From positions 801,709 to 865,708 of the forward strand of contig CAJNDS010000990.1 of assembly GCA_905221605.1 (NCBI GenBank): a DNA stretch of 64,000 bases, given 5' to 3'. Source of the stretch: Symbiodinium natans (taxonomy: Eukaryota; Sar; Dinophyceae; Suessiales; Symbiodiniaceae). Positions within the stretch are counted from its first letter, which is position 1, and each line of letters opens with the position of its first letter. A model generated the notes under the pieces. It searched no databases, was not told the DNA's origin, and was given only the letters and a program-made list of their open reading frames with translations. Of this stretch, positions 10,658-20,531 are shown piece by piece. Position numbers and translations under genes: made by a program.

Positions 10658-11659
10658 GCCTAGCTGCTGACTTTCCGTGACAGATAAGCCTTCTTTCAGG
10701 ATATTTGCAACTGCTAGCTGCTAGCTGTCAACCCAGGTCCCGCCCCGGCCCCCCAGCGCGTAAACAGATCCGCATGCGACCATGAAGCTGAAGGCTTCGG
10801 GGGCAGAAGGCTGCAGCCGAAGCCCTTCTAAATCCCAAATCTACCATGGAGCATCATGGAGCCCTTCAGTGGCTGTCGAAATCTGTCGAATGCATGCCCT
10901 TGTCATATTGTTTTTCGACCATTTCCCGAAAACACTCCATGCAAGCCAGGCTGTACGGCCTTTTTTCAAACCCAGCAAGCAATGGTTCAGTGGTTCAGTA
11001 GTCCCCCCGTACTTGCCCGGCTGAAGGCGAGGTGGTAAGGAGTGCCCCCTGACTGTCGCAGACTTGCTCCGAACACGGCTGGTGGCGCACAAGTCGAGCT
11101 TCCTCCATCCAGTGCTATTCTATGTGACACTCGACTGTAAGCCCGCTTCTGCTTGGTGCTAGGTTGGAGCGTGAGTGGATTGTTTTTAGCAGAAGAGTAG
11201 AAATGTGTTGTGTTGTAGCATGGAATTCAGGGTTTTGGCAGGGCCGGTGCTGTTCGGGATTGGGAGAGGCAGGGGGGGGGGGTTCCCCCAAGCCAGGCCT
11301 GCACTTCGCACCTGACACATGCCAAGCAAGTCCCTGGAGTCCTCCCTCCGCAGCTAAAGACCCAAAGATCCCAGGATGCCGAACAAGAGCGCCGGGAATG
11401 CGAAGCACTCCTCGCGCTTGCATCTCGTGGAGGCTTCGGTTTCCTCCTGGGCCCCACAGTTGTCAATGCATTCGCATAGGGTCCAGGGCCACGTCGCAAC
11501 CCCCCTAAACTCTCAAGCAGGAACATTTTTCGGTGGCTCCAGCCTTCGGGTTCCCTGGCGTGTTCTCTTCGAGTTCGCCAGGATCGCTGGACGGACTGGA
11601 CCGGTCGCGAAGAGGTACGGCTGGGCGCTTGTTCAGGAGTTGGGGACAGGAGACTTGAG

Positions 11660-11776
11660 GAAGCTGAAGAGCTTCAGGCATCAGCTCTCATGGGTTGGTT
11701 GGAGGAACCCGACCTGCGCAAACAAAAACTCTTCTGTTCAACGGAGTCTTCCGAGATCTCTCGGGCCTTGGGAATA
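11660..11776 (+). CDS. Exon-like segment, unknown protein
   Basis: Reads EAEELQASALMGWLEEPDLR, then KQKLFCSTESSEISRALGI. It follows ACTTGAG and is strongly helical in look. A second, overlapping plus frame (11376-11777) is also open; this frame was preferred for its acidic and hydrophobic periodicity. Confidence 0.4.
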
Positions 11777-11865
11777 GGGGCGGTTCCATTCTGACCCATG
11801 ACCCAGCGCGAAAGTAAACCTGGACTTCGAGGCTGTCAAAGCCTCAGACCCACCTTGTTCAGTTG

Positions 11866-11969
11866 TCTAAACCCTAAACCCTAAACCCTAAACCCTAAAC
11901 CCTAAACCCTAAACCCTAAACCCTAAACCCTAAACCCTAAACCCTAAACCCTAAACCCTAAACCCTAAA
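11866..11969 (+). repeat. Interstitial telomere array, CCCTAAA
   Basis: About 14 near-perfect CCCTAAA units ending 14 bases before the next exon's acceptor. Confidence 0.95.
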
Positions 11970-11982
11970 GCTCCTCTCAAAG

Positions 11983-12068
11983 GATGCGCCGAAGTCCCGC
12001 TCAGCCAGGTGTTGTCGATCCACTACTTCCTGACAGAAGTCGAGAAATCCATCTGGCAGGACTCGAAA
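11983..12068 (+). CDS. Exon-like segment, unknown protein
   Basis: Reads CAEVPLSQVLSIHYFLTEVE then KSIWQDSK after a CAAAG acceptor, immediately downstream of a long C-rich array. No family recognised. Confidence 0.5.
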
Positions 12069-12580
12069 TCTCACGTTCCAAATAGCCTCTGAAGGATGTA
12101 ACAAAAGTATGCAGTATGGGCCTTAGATGATTCGACAGGTGTGGCTTTCCGAGCACACAAGGGAATATTCTATTTGTTATTCTTATGAGGCATGGTTCCA
12201 AGAGGAGTGTAGGCTACAGACTCCTGTAGTTGGTCTACACCAGCTGCTTGAGGTAGGTTGCTGCTTCGTCTCAGCAGTGCTGCTCCAATCTTCGCAGACT
12301 TCGCCTTTTCCAGGGTTCGGAGAGAACCAACGCCATGAAAAAAGAAAGCAAGCCATCTTCCGAATCGATGTTTCATGCCTCTGGTTTGCATTCTAGCTGC
12401 AGAGATGTGGCGCCCAAGCAGATTCATGCTGTCAAACAGACTCCCAAGTGACATCGCCTTCACTGAGGAAGATTGGCCGACTAGCCACAAGCCCAAAACA
12501 AGCAAGAGACTTCTTCTATTATCACATGAGGTTGTCAGCTGGATTTACGTCACTCATGTTCGTGAGTGAGGTACACTCAG

Positions 12581-12730
12581 GTGCTGCTGTGCTGCCCGTG
12601 TCGTATCATGTTCGAGCACACTTCTGTCGGACACTGCGCCGAAAAGCAGTGCATTTGTGATCCAGGATGTGAAGCCACCCAAGTTCCACGAAGGCATCGT
12701 GGAATGAAGGGATGCAGTACGCTTTGCTAA
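12581..12730 (+). CDS. Cysteine-rich exon candidate with stop
   Basis: Forty-nine codons and a TAA follow CACTCAG. The frame begins VLLCCPCRIMFEHTSVGHCA and contains nine cysteines in CCPC, CIC and GC patterns. It could be a small zinc-binding or disulfide-rich C-terminus. A second plus frame (12712-12894) overlaps its end. No family recognised. Confidence 0.35.
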   Translation: MLLCCPCRIMFEHTSVGHCAEKQCICDPGCEATQVPRRHRGMKGCSTLC

Positions 12731-13425
12731 GCGTCGTGTTCGAAAAAGCACCTGCACGCAAAGTACCCAAAAGGCAGACAGGACCGAGCAAATCATGCTT
12801 CAAGAGATCACACCTGCTTCCATTGCTTCGAGGCATCGACAACCTTAACCTCACTTGCAACCACTTCGACACAGAAGCGGATGAGGAGCAATAGAAGGCA
12901 GGGTGCTGATCCACCTATGTTGTGGGATCGAAGGTGCCAGGTGCCCAATTCCCTACTCCACTAAGGCGTCCTCCATGAGCGGAGCCAGAACAACTGGAGA
13001 AGTGGAGAAATGAAAGCAATCCAGGAGAAAGGCCCAAAAATGCCCAGGGTTTGTCGTGTTTTGTTGGCTTGGGGGTTTGCGAAATAGGGTCAGATACCCA
13101 GTTCCCGGCGGCTGGGCGTTCGGCGTTTAGGGTTGGCCAGTCCAGGGACTGGGACTCAGGGTTCAGGGTGGGTTTGTTCGCCACTGCCTCTTCTTCCATC
13201 GCGAAGGTGTCCCCACATGCGAACGGTTAATTGCAATGGTAACCCGAATTCGTGCGTTGTGCAAACAAAGTTATCTTAGGTGATCATGCAGACTAGTGCA
13301 CTTCACTTTTCCCAGTACCAGATAGCGTGCCAGGGCATGTGTCTGTCAAGGGCCGGTTCACTCTCAAGGGCCCCTCGCTCCCTTGTCCAGCCCCATCACG
13401 CTTGCGCACGCCTTCTGCGAACGAG

Positions 13426-15194
13426 ATGACCGGGCATGATCCAGCTGTGAAGAATGGCTCTGACTCGGAAGGCGAAGGCTTGCCACTGCAGCAGGAGAGA
13501 GCTCCTGCGTTGAAATTGGTAGTCCAGCTCTGCTGCATTGCTGCAATTGAAGGTGCAGACATGGGCTTCCCGGTGAGAAAGCTGTGGCAGTCTTTTTCCT
13601 CTTTCTGTTCAATCCTTCCTGACCAAAGGCACACATGCAATTGTCAAAAAAATGGTTTGGAAGACTTCAATCTTTCGAGCCTTCCTCGAGTTATAGGCTA
13701 AGAGGTTTAGGCAATGCAAAGAACGCGGGGGAACGACCCCCTGACAACAAGAAGCCAGGGTCAATCAGGTTTGCTTCCAGCCGTGACCTATGCCATGAGC
13801 CGGGACTTGCAGCTTCGCCTGACGCAGCTCTCGATCTTGAGTTTATCCCAGGCGGTCTGCGAAGCTTCAGCAGCACCCGTGTGGGGCATCTTAGCAGACA
13901 GACAGGCCTTGCAGCGCAAGAGCTTGCTGAGCTTGGGGGCATGCTGCCAGGGAATCTGCACCATACTGCTGTCGAATACCGACAGCTTCGAAAGAATGAG
14001 CCTGTTTCTTCAACTTGGAATGTTTGTGTTGGCACAATAAGAGCTCTTTGGAGGCAGTCTGGGGGTTGTGATGTCTAAGTAGCTTCTGCTGCCGGGCCGA
14101 GGATACTCCTGAGATGTATCAATGGCGCAATGCTGGCGAGCTTGAAGCCCTTGTGCCTGGGAATAGTGGCCGATACGACCCCTGAGTCCTCACGCGGCAA
14201 GATCTATGGCTATCTTCAGTTCTGCGTCACCCTCGGGGTCATGGCAGCAGCAAGCATAGCAACTCCGATGTCCAGCATTCAAGTGTTGGGACTTCAAGGC
14301 TGGCGCATGGCCTTCATTCTTTTCGGTTGCTTCGCCATACTCGCGGGCTTCGGGATCCATGTTTGCATGCCAGAAGTGAGCCGACCCTCACCAGCCCATG
14401 GAAAGCATGGCTGTGCACTCCTGGTGGAGCTACGAAAGCTGGGGAGTTTCTGCGCAAAGCCGACCTTCATATGCCTGGTTGCACAAGGCCTGTTTGGCTC
14501 AATCCCATGGAATGCTTTCACCTACTCGACTTTCTATTTTCAAGTCAATGGGCTGACCAACGTGGCGGCAGCTGCGCTCACCACCCTGTTCCAACTCTCC
14601 TGCGCCTTTGGGCACGTGATCGGGGGAGTCGTCGGGGACGCGATGGCCCGGCGCTGCCAGCTTCACGGCCGCCCCTTTACGGCAAACATCTCGGTCTCCT
14701 CCGGAATTCCGTGTGCGTTTTTGATTTACACCGCCCCACACCAGAGCTTTAGCTATTATGCAACGTTTTTGGTCATCATGGGCCTTGCTTCTACTTGGTG
14801 CGGTGTTGGGGTGAACTGGCCAATTCTATCTGAGATTGTGGATGCTGAGTCGCGAAGCGGAATCATGGCTTGGGAGAGCGCGTTAGAAGGGGCGGTTGCT
14901 GCCTGCTTGGGCAACGCCGCTGTTGGATTCCTCGCGCAAAACCTCTTTGGTTTCAACTTGGAAGATGCGAAGGCTGAAGGCGCCAGTGGAGAGCACAATG
15001 CTGAAGCCTTGGGCAAAGCATTGGCCTTGACCGTTGTCCTTCCATGGTCCATTTGCTTTGTGTTTTACATCTTCCTGCACTGGGCTTTCCCTTATGACCG
15101 CAAGCGCATGGAAGAGAGTCGTTCTTGCCGCAAGATACGCAGCCCAACTCCTTTGAAGCTAGGAGTTGCTGCAGAGACCGTGGAGTCTCCTTGA
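13426..15194 (+). CDS. Major facilitator superfamily transporter (three exons)
   Basis: Exon 1 (13426-13564) starts at MTGHD and carries the first membrane helix (LKLVVQLCCIAAIEGADM). An intron of 204 bases starts GC and ends AG, and splicing joins ATG|G to give GLLPAVTYAMSRD. Exon 2 (13769 to about 14027) holds the family's motif A region, WGILADR, between helices 2 and 3. A second intron of about 86 bases (GT-AG, tentative) leads to exon 3 (about 14114-15194), which has VADTTPESSRGKIYG and the remaining helices, ending in a cytoplasmic basic tail and TGA. The total of about 490 residues fits an MFS carrier in a cell or organelle membrane. The substrate is unknown; sugar-phosphate, organic-anion and Spinster-type carriers all look similar. 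The intron joins restore known MFS order, which supports them. Confidence 0.75.
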
Positions 15195-15850
15195 CGTGTG
15201 GGGATTTCCGAAAAGAGGGGTACCCCTTAAAAATACCCCAAAATGCTATGTAATCCCTTGAAAGGAACCCCCCCAAGAAGGGGCAGCCCCTATTTTTGGA
15301 AACCGCCATTTGCCCCAAGAATAACGAAACAACCTCTTAATGTACAGGGCAGCGATCTGCCAAGCGTCTCCGAGCGCAGGCATGACGTCTGCATCTCAGA
15401 TGAAGGTCCCTTGGTGATCTTTGGGTTCCTTCAAATAAAGTGCTTTAAGAGCTGCAAGCTTTCTTTGTGAAGCAAGCCCACCTACACGTAGAAACCTGGA
15501 CACTGCGGGCAATCAAAAGGATGTTGGCAGTTCGATCTATGGACCCACGATTCTGACTTCGCTCAAGCACGGATTGTAGCTGTGGATGCTGCATGTCCAG
15601 AGGCGAGGGTGTGCTCATTACACACTTCTGGTGTCGGTATTCATCTCGCCTATATTCGGGTGAGCTTGAAGCTTGCCACGGGGGCCAGAAAGGAAGTCTT
15701 CCCTAAACCCCTAAACCCTCAACCCTTTATCATGGGCAAAGTTTCCTGGTTTAGAGTTGGGCGCTGGGAGGTGTCAACCAGGAGGTTCGAAATCCACTTG
15801 GGAGCTTCCGAAAGGTTTTGAACCCCCTACCATACCCATGTATGCAGTAT
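15195..15850. other. 3' flank of the transporter gene; no gene seen
   Basis: Contains degenerate C-rich repeat at 15700-15735 and short open frames that lack convincing ends. It may hold the transporter's 3' untranslated region. Confidence 0.4.
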
Positions 15851-16011
15851 GCCCTTTTTTGTATACTGTAATACTATATTGTGCTATATTATATTGTGCT
15901 GTATTTTTTTATACTATACGATATTATGCGATATTGTAATATATTATACTCGATGATACTCGATTATACTATATTATACTACATTATACTATATTATACG
16001 AAATTATACTA
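15851..16011. repeat. TATACTA-type microsatellite, left part
   Basis: AT-rich simple sequence built from ATATTATACT variants. It resumes on the other side of the retrotransposon at 31598, so this is the split target of that insertion. Confidence 0.9.
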
Positions 16012-16012
16012 T
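16008..16012. repeat. Target site duplication, left
   Basis: ACTAT, where the final T may belong to the LTR. It matches 31598-31602. Confidence 0.6.
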
Positions 16013-16306
16013 GTGAAGTCGACCAGCACTGGACTTGCACTAAGCCAATGCAATCACAGCCCGGTCACGCTGTTTTACGACTTCGCGAGTTCAAGCACTT
16101 GTGCAGCTACGCCTGAGTGCGTCCGGTCGGACCGCACAGCAACCTAAGAGCTACTGTACGACACTACCGTGCTCAAAGGCACAAGCTCGGTACTTGAGCC
16201 AAAAACATTGGCATTGTTACGAATTGCAAAACTACACATGCAAGGGAAAACAACAAGCTGCACTGGCACTAAGCAAGCACTCCATGCATGCTTTGACCTG
16301 CTCACA
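16012..16306 (-). repeat. 3' LTR (element sense)
   Basis: A 295-base direct repeat of 31303-31597 with ends TGTGA/TCACA. It differs from the other LTR at three positions; two are CpG to TpG-type changes, as expected from deamination of methylated cytosine. It carries TTTTGGCTCAAG on the minus strand at 16193-16204. Confidence 0.95.
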
Positions 16307-16957
16307 TTCGCCCCTCAGCCGAGGCTTCCGGCTCACCAAGAGCTCATAGTGCGTCAAGCACTTCAGCAACGCGGCAAATGGGGTAGGGCGAGGGTGTCGC
16401 GTGCGACTCTGGTAGAGCCCGCACATCATGAGCATTGGCATGCGGCTTGGGCGGCAGCCCGCACTACCAAACGGACGCACGACGACAGCAGCCCTCTACG
16501 ACCCTAAACCACCCCAAGTCGCGAGCGCTCACCTTTGTGCAGGCAGGCGAGGCTCCAGAGTACTGGGCAGGTCTTTATGCTGCTAGTGCAAAGCTATGGT
16601 ACAAATGGTACACTGTACACACTACCGGCCCTAAGCTACGGCTACGGCTACTCACCTATCCAGAACTACCCTACGGGCTACCGGACTCAGCGAGAGCCGC
16701 GCACATTGCTTGTGCCGCAGGCAGTGCAGCTCGCACGCGCTTCGGCGAGCGCACTGCCGCGACCAGGACACGGTCCGCAGCAGCCGCAACGGGCTGGGAA
16801 GAAAAGTGCGGGTAGGCAAAATGGGCAGGGAAAACCCCTGCCGCGGCTCTTCGCCCGCAAGCAAAACACAACCAAAAGAGGCTCGACAGCGTGCCGCGCT
16901 GTGATGCCTGAGAAATCGCGTGGAAACCCCTTCCACGCCGCGCCGACTGGCCGCAGC
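16307..16957 (-). other. 3' untranslated part of the element
   Basis: It lies between the stop of the last ORF and the 3' LTR. A weak purine run (GAGGGGCGAA) sits next to the LTR and could be the polypurine tract. One copy of the element's dispersed GC-rich motif lies at 16758-16780. The plus-strand open frames here are antisense chance. Confidence 0.5.
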
Positions 16958-19900
16958 CTACTCGATACCCTGTGGAGCAGTGTTGGGGGCACGAGTGGCG
17001 TTGCCAGCCACGTTGGAGCTACTGGCTCGCTCCAACTGAGGGCGCTTTGCAACCGCCTCATCGAGGGAGAATGCCTCTGCCGACACCCTCAGAAAATCCT
17101 CGATGTAGGACTGCGCGACCGGGTGCGTCTTGGGGACCTCCAGCCTAAGCCCTGCCTCCGCATTGGCCTTGCTGCTCGTGGTAAAATTGAGGCTCCCAAT
17201 CAGCACCACCGCGCCATCAGGCCGCAGTAGGCAAAGGGCCTTGGCATGGTGAAGCCCTTGAATCCCAGTGCCTACCTTAGCCCCGCGGCCGTCGCGAGCA
17301 TAGGCGTCGCGCACGGATGTGCCGCAACCCACCTTCACCTCGGCGCCTGCAGCCGCCAAGCGTTTCAACGCTTGCCACTGCAGCTTGGTGCGGTGGCATT
17401 GCCCCATGTCGGCGACAATCCGAACGCCTGCGCCCTTGCTAAGCGACGCTTCGATTGCCTCGATGCAGGATGGGCAATCTAAGCTGTACGCCCGGATGTA
17501 AACCACATCCTCTGCTGCTCCAGACCCAAGCAGCGTTTGGGCGGCCTGAACGTATGGCCCGCCCGCAAGGAATTCCACTTCTTTGACTGGAGAACTCCTA
17601 GCGGGAACTGGGCCCTTGTTCCTCCGGCTGGGTGTGCGCGCCACAGTGGCAGTGGTGGCACGTTGCACGGAGCCGGACTGTGCGTGGGCTGCGCTCGCTC
17701 CATCTGCCGGGGCCGCGGCCAGGTCACGACCCGCGAGCCCCTGAAAGCAGGAGAGCCCGCGGCTCTTGGCCGCAAGTTGGGAGAAACACCCCTCACTGTT
17801 CCCCAAACCCAACACCACCTTACCCTTAGCTAGGGCATCGGAGGCGGTACTCCGAATGGAGTCTGTGAGCGCAGGACCCGCGCCTCGCTGGGCCGCGTGC
17901 AAAAACCCTAGGGAACGAGCGGTGTCCATTGCGGCGTCGCAATGCCCGCAACGTCCCTCTGCCAGGTAAGCACGACAGCCACAGGCAGCTGTCTCCTCCT
18001 TGAGGTGCACCCAAACCTTATGGGTCACCCCTTTCTTGGTGCTCGCGACCTCAAACGTCGCTTCAGAGCCAAGGAGTTGAGACAGCCGCGCCACAGGGGC
18101 CGCGGTGTTGCCATGTCGCAGATGCGCAATGCGATTGGCAACGGCACGACTCACGTACCACAGAACAGCGCCGCACAAGATCACTACCACCAGAGTGATG
18201 GCTGTCCCGGCGACCCACACGGTCCGCCTCGCCCCGTGACCGATTTCCTCGACCACGTCGGCCGAAATCGTTGCAACCGCGTGCATCGAGTCCTCGACAA
18301 CGTGCACAGCCCCGCGGTGCAGCTGCAAGGCAATCGGCGCCGACGCTGCGGCCGCCAGGCCCCACCAGCCGTTGATGTTCCCGTTGAGGGCATGCATCAA
18401 CCGATTGAGGAGCCCGCGACCCAGGAAAAAGGGGGTCCGCGGCGGAAGCGGAACACTCGGCGGCGGCCGGGCCGACCCGCACGGGAAGGCTGGGACCCAG
18501 CTTGTGCTTGGGCGGGGCTGGAGCGCGGCAACTATGCCCGCGGCGTAAGCGCCCCAGGCGTACTTGCCCCTCCCCTTGGGCTTGCCCTTGGCATCGGACT
18601 TGCCTCTGCCCTTCGGCTTGCCCTGGCCCTTGCCACGGGCGTCTGCCCAAGCACTCCAAGGGTCGCGGCCCTTGCCGTAGGTCGCGTCTTCGCGACGTCG
18701 CTTACCACCCCTCTTCTTGTGTTTGTTTCTGAGAAGGGGTTGGATGGTTTCTTCGTCCATCGCACGATTCGCCAAAAGGATCTCGTGCTCCAGCTCGTCC
18801 TGGCTGCTTTCGGAGCCGGAGTTCCTTTCCTCGCCGCGCCGCGGATCAGGGATCCCGCGAGAGACGACCTCTGCCAAACGGAGAGGGGTGCTGCAGCGAA
18901 AGCACAACTGCCTGAATGAAAGGTTCCATTCATAGCAGTTAGGGCACTGCCACCCTGCAATGCGGAGCGCTTCGCTGATGTGATCATCGCGCTCCGCCTT
19001 CTCCGCCTGGCGCCGCTCTCGCTTCTTGGCGCGCTCGGCCGCCTGCGCCTCCTCGGCCGCCTGGAGGGCTTCAGCGAGTTCCTCATCGCTGAGAAGCCTC
19101 GCGGCATCTGCCCGCGCTTGTTGTTCTTCAAGCTCTTCGGCAGAAAACCTCCGCCTCCACTGCTCTGGCGCGGTTTGAGGGTCGACCTCCCACCACCCGA
19201 TGTCGATCCCGTTGATCCATCGGCCGTCGCACGGGGCGCCCGCCTTCGGGCCGCCCGCGTGCGTGGTGAGGCACTGGTCCTCGGTGACCGGGTTAATGGC
19301 TTCGCAGAAGAAGCACCGCCAGCTGCCGTAGGGGTAAAAGCGGCCTTCGACGTAGGCTCGGTTGGCTGGGAGGGCGACCTCGTCCGCCTCATCCGCGGTG
19401 GCTGCCTCCATCTCAACCGAGACCTCCTCGTCCTTGACGACCTCAGCCTCCTCCTCCTGTTCCTCCTTGGCCAGGGGCTCTTCTCGCTCCCGGCCGACGT
19501 TGAGGTGGGACTCAGTGCGAACCTCGGCGCGCATCAAAATGACGTCAAGGCTATCCGCGGCTGGGTCGCCCGCGAAGAAGGAGTCGATCTCCTTGGCATG
19601 GAGATCGTCAAGAGGCGTCACCAGGTCCGGCGAGTAATCTCGCTTGGAGCGACGCTCGGCCAGGCGTCGCTGGACGTCGCTCTTCGGCGGCCCGAGGGCC
19701 CGCCCGCGCGGAGCGGCCTCCCGCGGAGGCTCGGGATCGGCCTCCTCCGTGGGCTCGCTCTTGGGCGTGGACCCTCCATCGCTTCCCTCTGGAGGGGGAT
19801 CCAGCTCGGGGTCATCGCGAAGCCACCCCGGTGGATGGCTACCACCATAAATGTGGTGCGATCCATCCTCAAGCTGGATTCGGTCCCCTCGCTTCAGGAG

Positions 19901-20494
19901 CGGGACCCTCGAGTGATCGTACCCGTTGGCTTTGTGGTACCTAATCACTCGGAGCATGGGCACCTCCCCATACCCACCGTCCTTTCCTCGGTGGAACAGC
20001 CGTCCCCGCCAGTCCTGACGAAAAGGGTCAAGAGGTGCGGAGGGGCTGATCCCCAGGTTGGGCGGAAGGGAGGCGCCATGGCAGGCCGCCTGATGCAAGT
20101 GGTATTGCCCTAGCGACTCAAAAGCCAGCCCGCATCCAGGGGCGGAGCACCCATAGTGGCCGTCAGCATTGGGGCGAGGCACCTCTGGGGCCGGGGCGGA
20201 CTGGACAGTCCCGCCTCTTGAAGGCCTGGCGGAACTGCTCGCTCCCTCAACCCCGGGGGCATCCTGACCATCGTCAGACACCTCTTCCCCGTCGGCGCCT
20301 TCCCCGGCCGCCCGACTCTCTCCCTCACGGCGCAGAGTTTTGAGGGACTCCTCACGCTTGGTGATCTTCTCCAGCTTCACCATCGCGGTTCCCGCAACCT
20401 CCAGTATTTTCGACTGGAGCTTCTGCGCTCTCAGAAGAGCTTCGGACCGCGCGAGGTACTCCTGCGCGCTGGTGACCACCGACTGGCCGAGCAC
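16958..20494 (-). CDS. Chimeric zinc-finger / PLD-like protein of the retrotransposon
   Basis: An ORF of 1178 codons; the listed first codon is GTG and the frame is open further upstream. Domains in order: a coiled-coil-like start (residues about 8-50); a C2H2 finger (C-x4-C-x12-H-x4-H, about 20155-20080); an acidic linker; a first CxxC (WRCFFC); a glutamate/alanine-rich helix; a RanBP2-type finger (GWQCPNC...N...CFRC, about 18890-18950); a basic Gly-Lys-rich stretch; one strongly hydrophobic helix (near 18150-18230); a SWIM-like CxCx7CxH (about 17935-17985); and a C-terminal PLD-superfamily domain with HHAK and GSLNF (about 17180-17258). The PLD domain has one HKD-like motif whose Asp is displaced, so catalysis is uncertain. 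RanBP2 and SWIM fingers bind RNA or protein in known families; single-HKD PLDs include nucleases. A role in handling element RNA or DNA is inference. A related fragment lies at 45 kb. Confidence 0.7.
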   Translation of the reverse strand: MLGQSVVTSAQEYLARSEALLRAQKLQSKILEVAGTAMVKLEKITKREESLKTLRREGESRAAGEGADGEEVSDDGQDAPGVEGASSSARPSRGGTVQSAPAPEVPRPNADGHYGCSAPGCGLAFESLGQYHLHQAACHGASLPPNLGISPSAPLDPFRQDWRGRLFHRGKDGGYGEVPMLRVIRYHKANGYDHSRVPLLKRGDRIQLEDGSHHIYGGSHPPGWLRDDPELDPPPEGSDGGSTPKSEPTEEADPEPPREAAPRGRALGPPKSDVQRRLAERRSKRDYSPDLVTPLDDLHAKEIDSFFAGDPAADSLDVILMRAEVRTESHLNVGREREEPLAKEEQEEEAEVVKDEEVSVEMEAATADEADEVALPANRAYVEGRFYPYGSWRCFFCEAINPVTEDQCLTTHAGGPKAGAPCDGRWINGIDIGWWEVDPQTAPEQWRRRFSAEELEEQQARADAARLLSDEELAEALQAAEEAQAAERAKKRERRQAEKAERDDHISEALRIAGWQCPNCYEWNLSFRQLCFRCSTPLRLAEVVSRGIPDPRRGEERNSGSESSQDELEHEILLANRAMDEETIQPLLRNKHKKRGGKRRREDATYGKGRDPWSAWADARGKGQGKPKGRGKSDAKGKPKGRGKYAWGAYAAGIVAALQPRPSTSWVPAFPCGSARPPPSVPLPPRTPFFLGRGLLNRLMHALNGNINGWWGLAAAASAPIALQLHRGAVHVVEDSMHAVATISADVVEEIGHGARRTVWVAGTAITLVVVILCGAVLWYVSRAVANRIAHLRHGNTAAPVARLSQLLGSEATFEVASTKKGVTHKVWVHLKEETAACGCRAYLAEGRCGHCDAAMDTARSLGFLHAAQRGAGPALTDSIRSTASDALAKGKVVLGLGNSEGCFSQLAAKSRGLSCFQGLAGRDLAAAPADGASAAHAQSGSVQRATTATVARTPSRRNKGPVPARSSPVKEVEFLAGGPYVQAAQTLLGSGAAEDVVYIRAYSLDCPSCIEAIEASLSKGAGVRIVADMGQCHRTKLQWQALKRLAAAGAEVKVGCGTSVRDAYARDGRGAKVGTGIQGLHHAKALCLLRPDGAVVLIGSLNFTTSSKANAEAGLRLEVPKTHPVAQSYIEDFLRVSAEAFSLDEAVAKRPQLERASSSNVAGNATRAPNTAPQGIE

Positions 20495-20531
20495 GAGGAC
20501 TCCTTCCTCTGTGCTCTCGGCCTGGGCCCCA

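Noticed and set aside
17942-20113. Long plus-strand open frames of 325 and 377 codons
   Set aside because: They lie antisense to the zinc-finger/PLD ORF in GC-rich sequence, have Arg/Leu/Pro-rich content and no domain. The minus frame has clear motifs.
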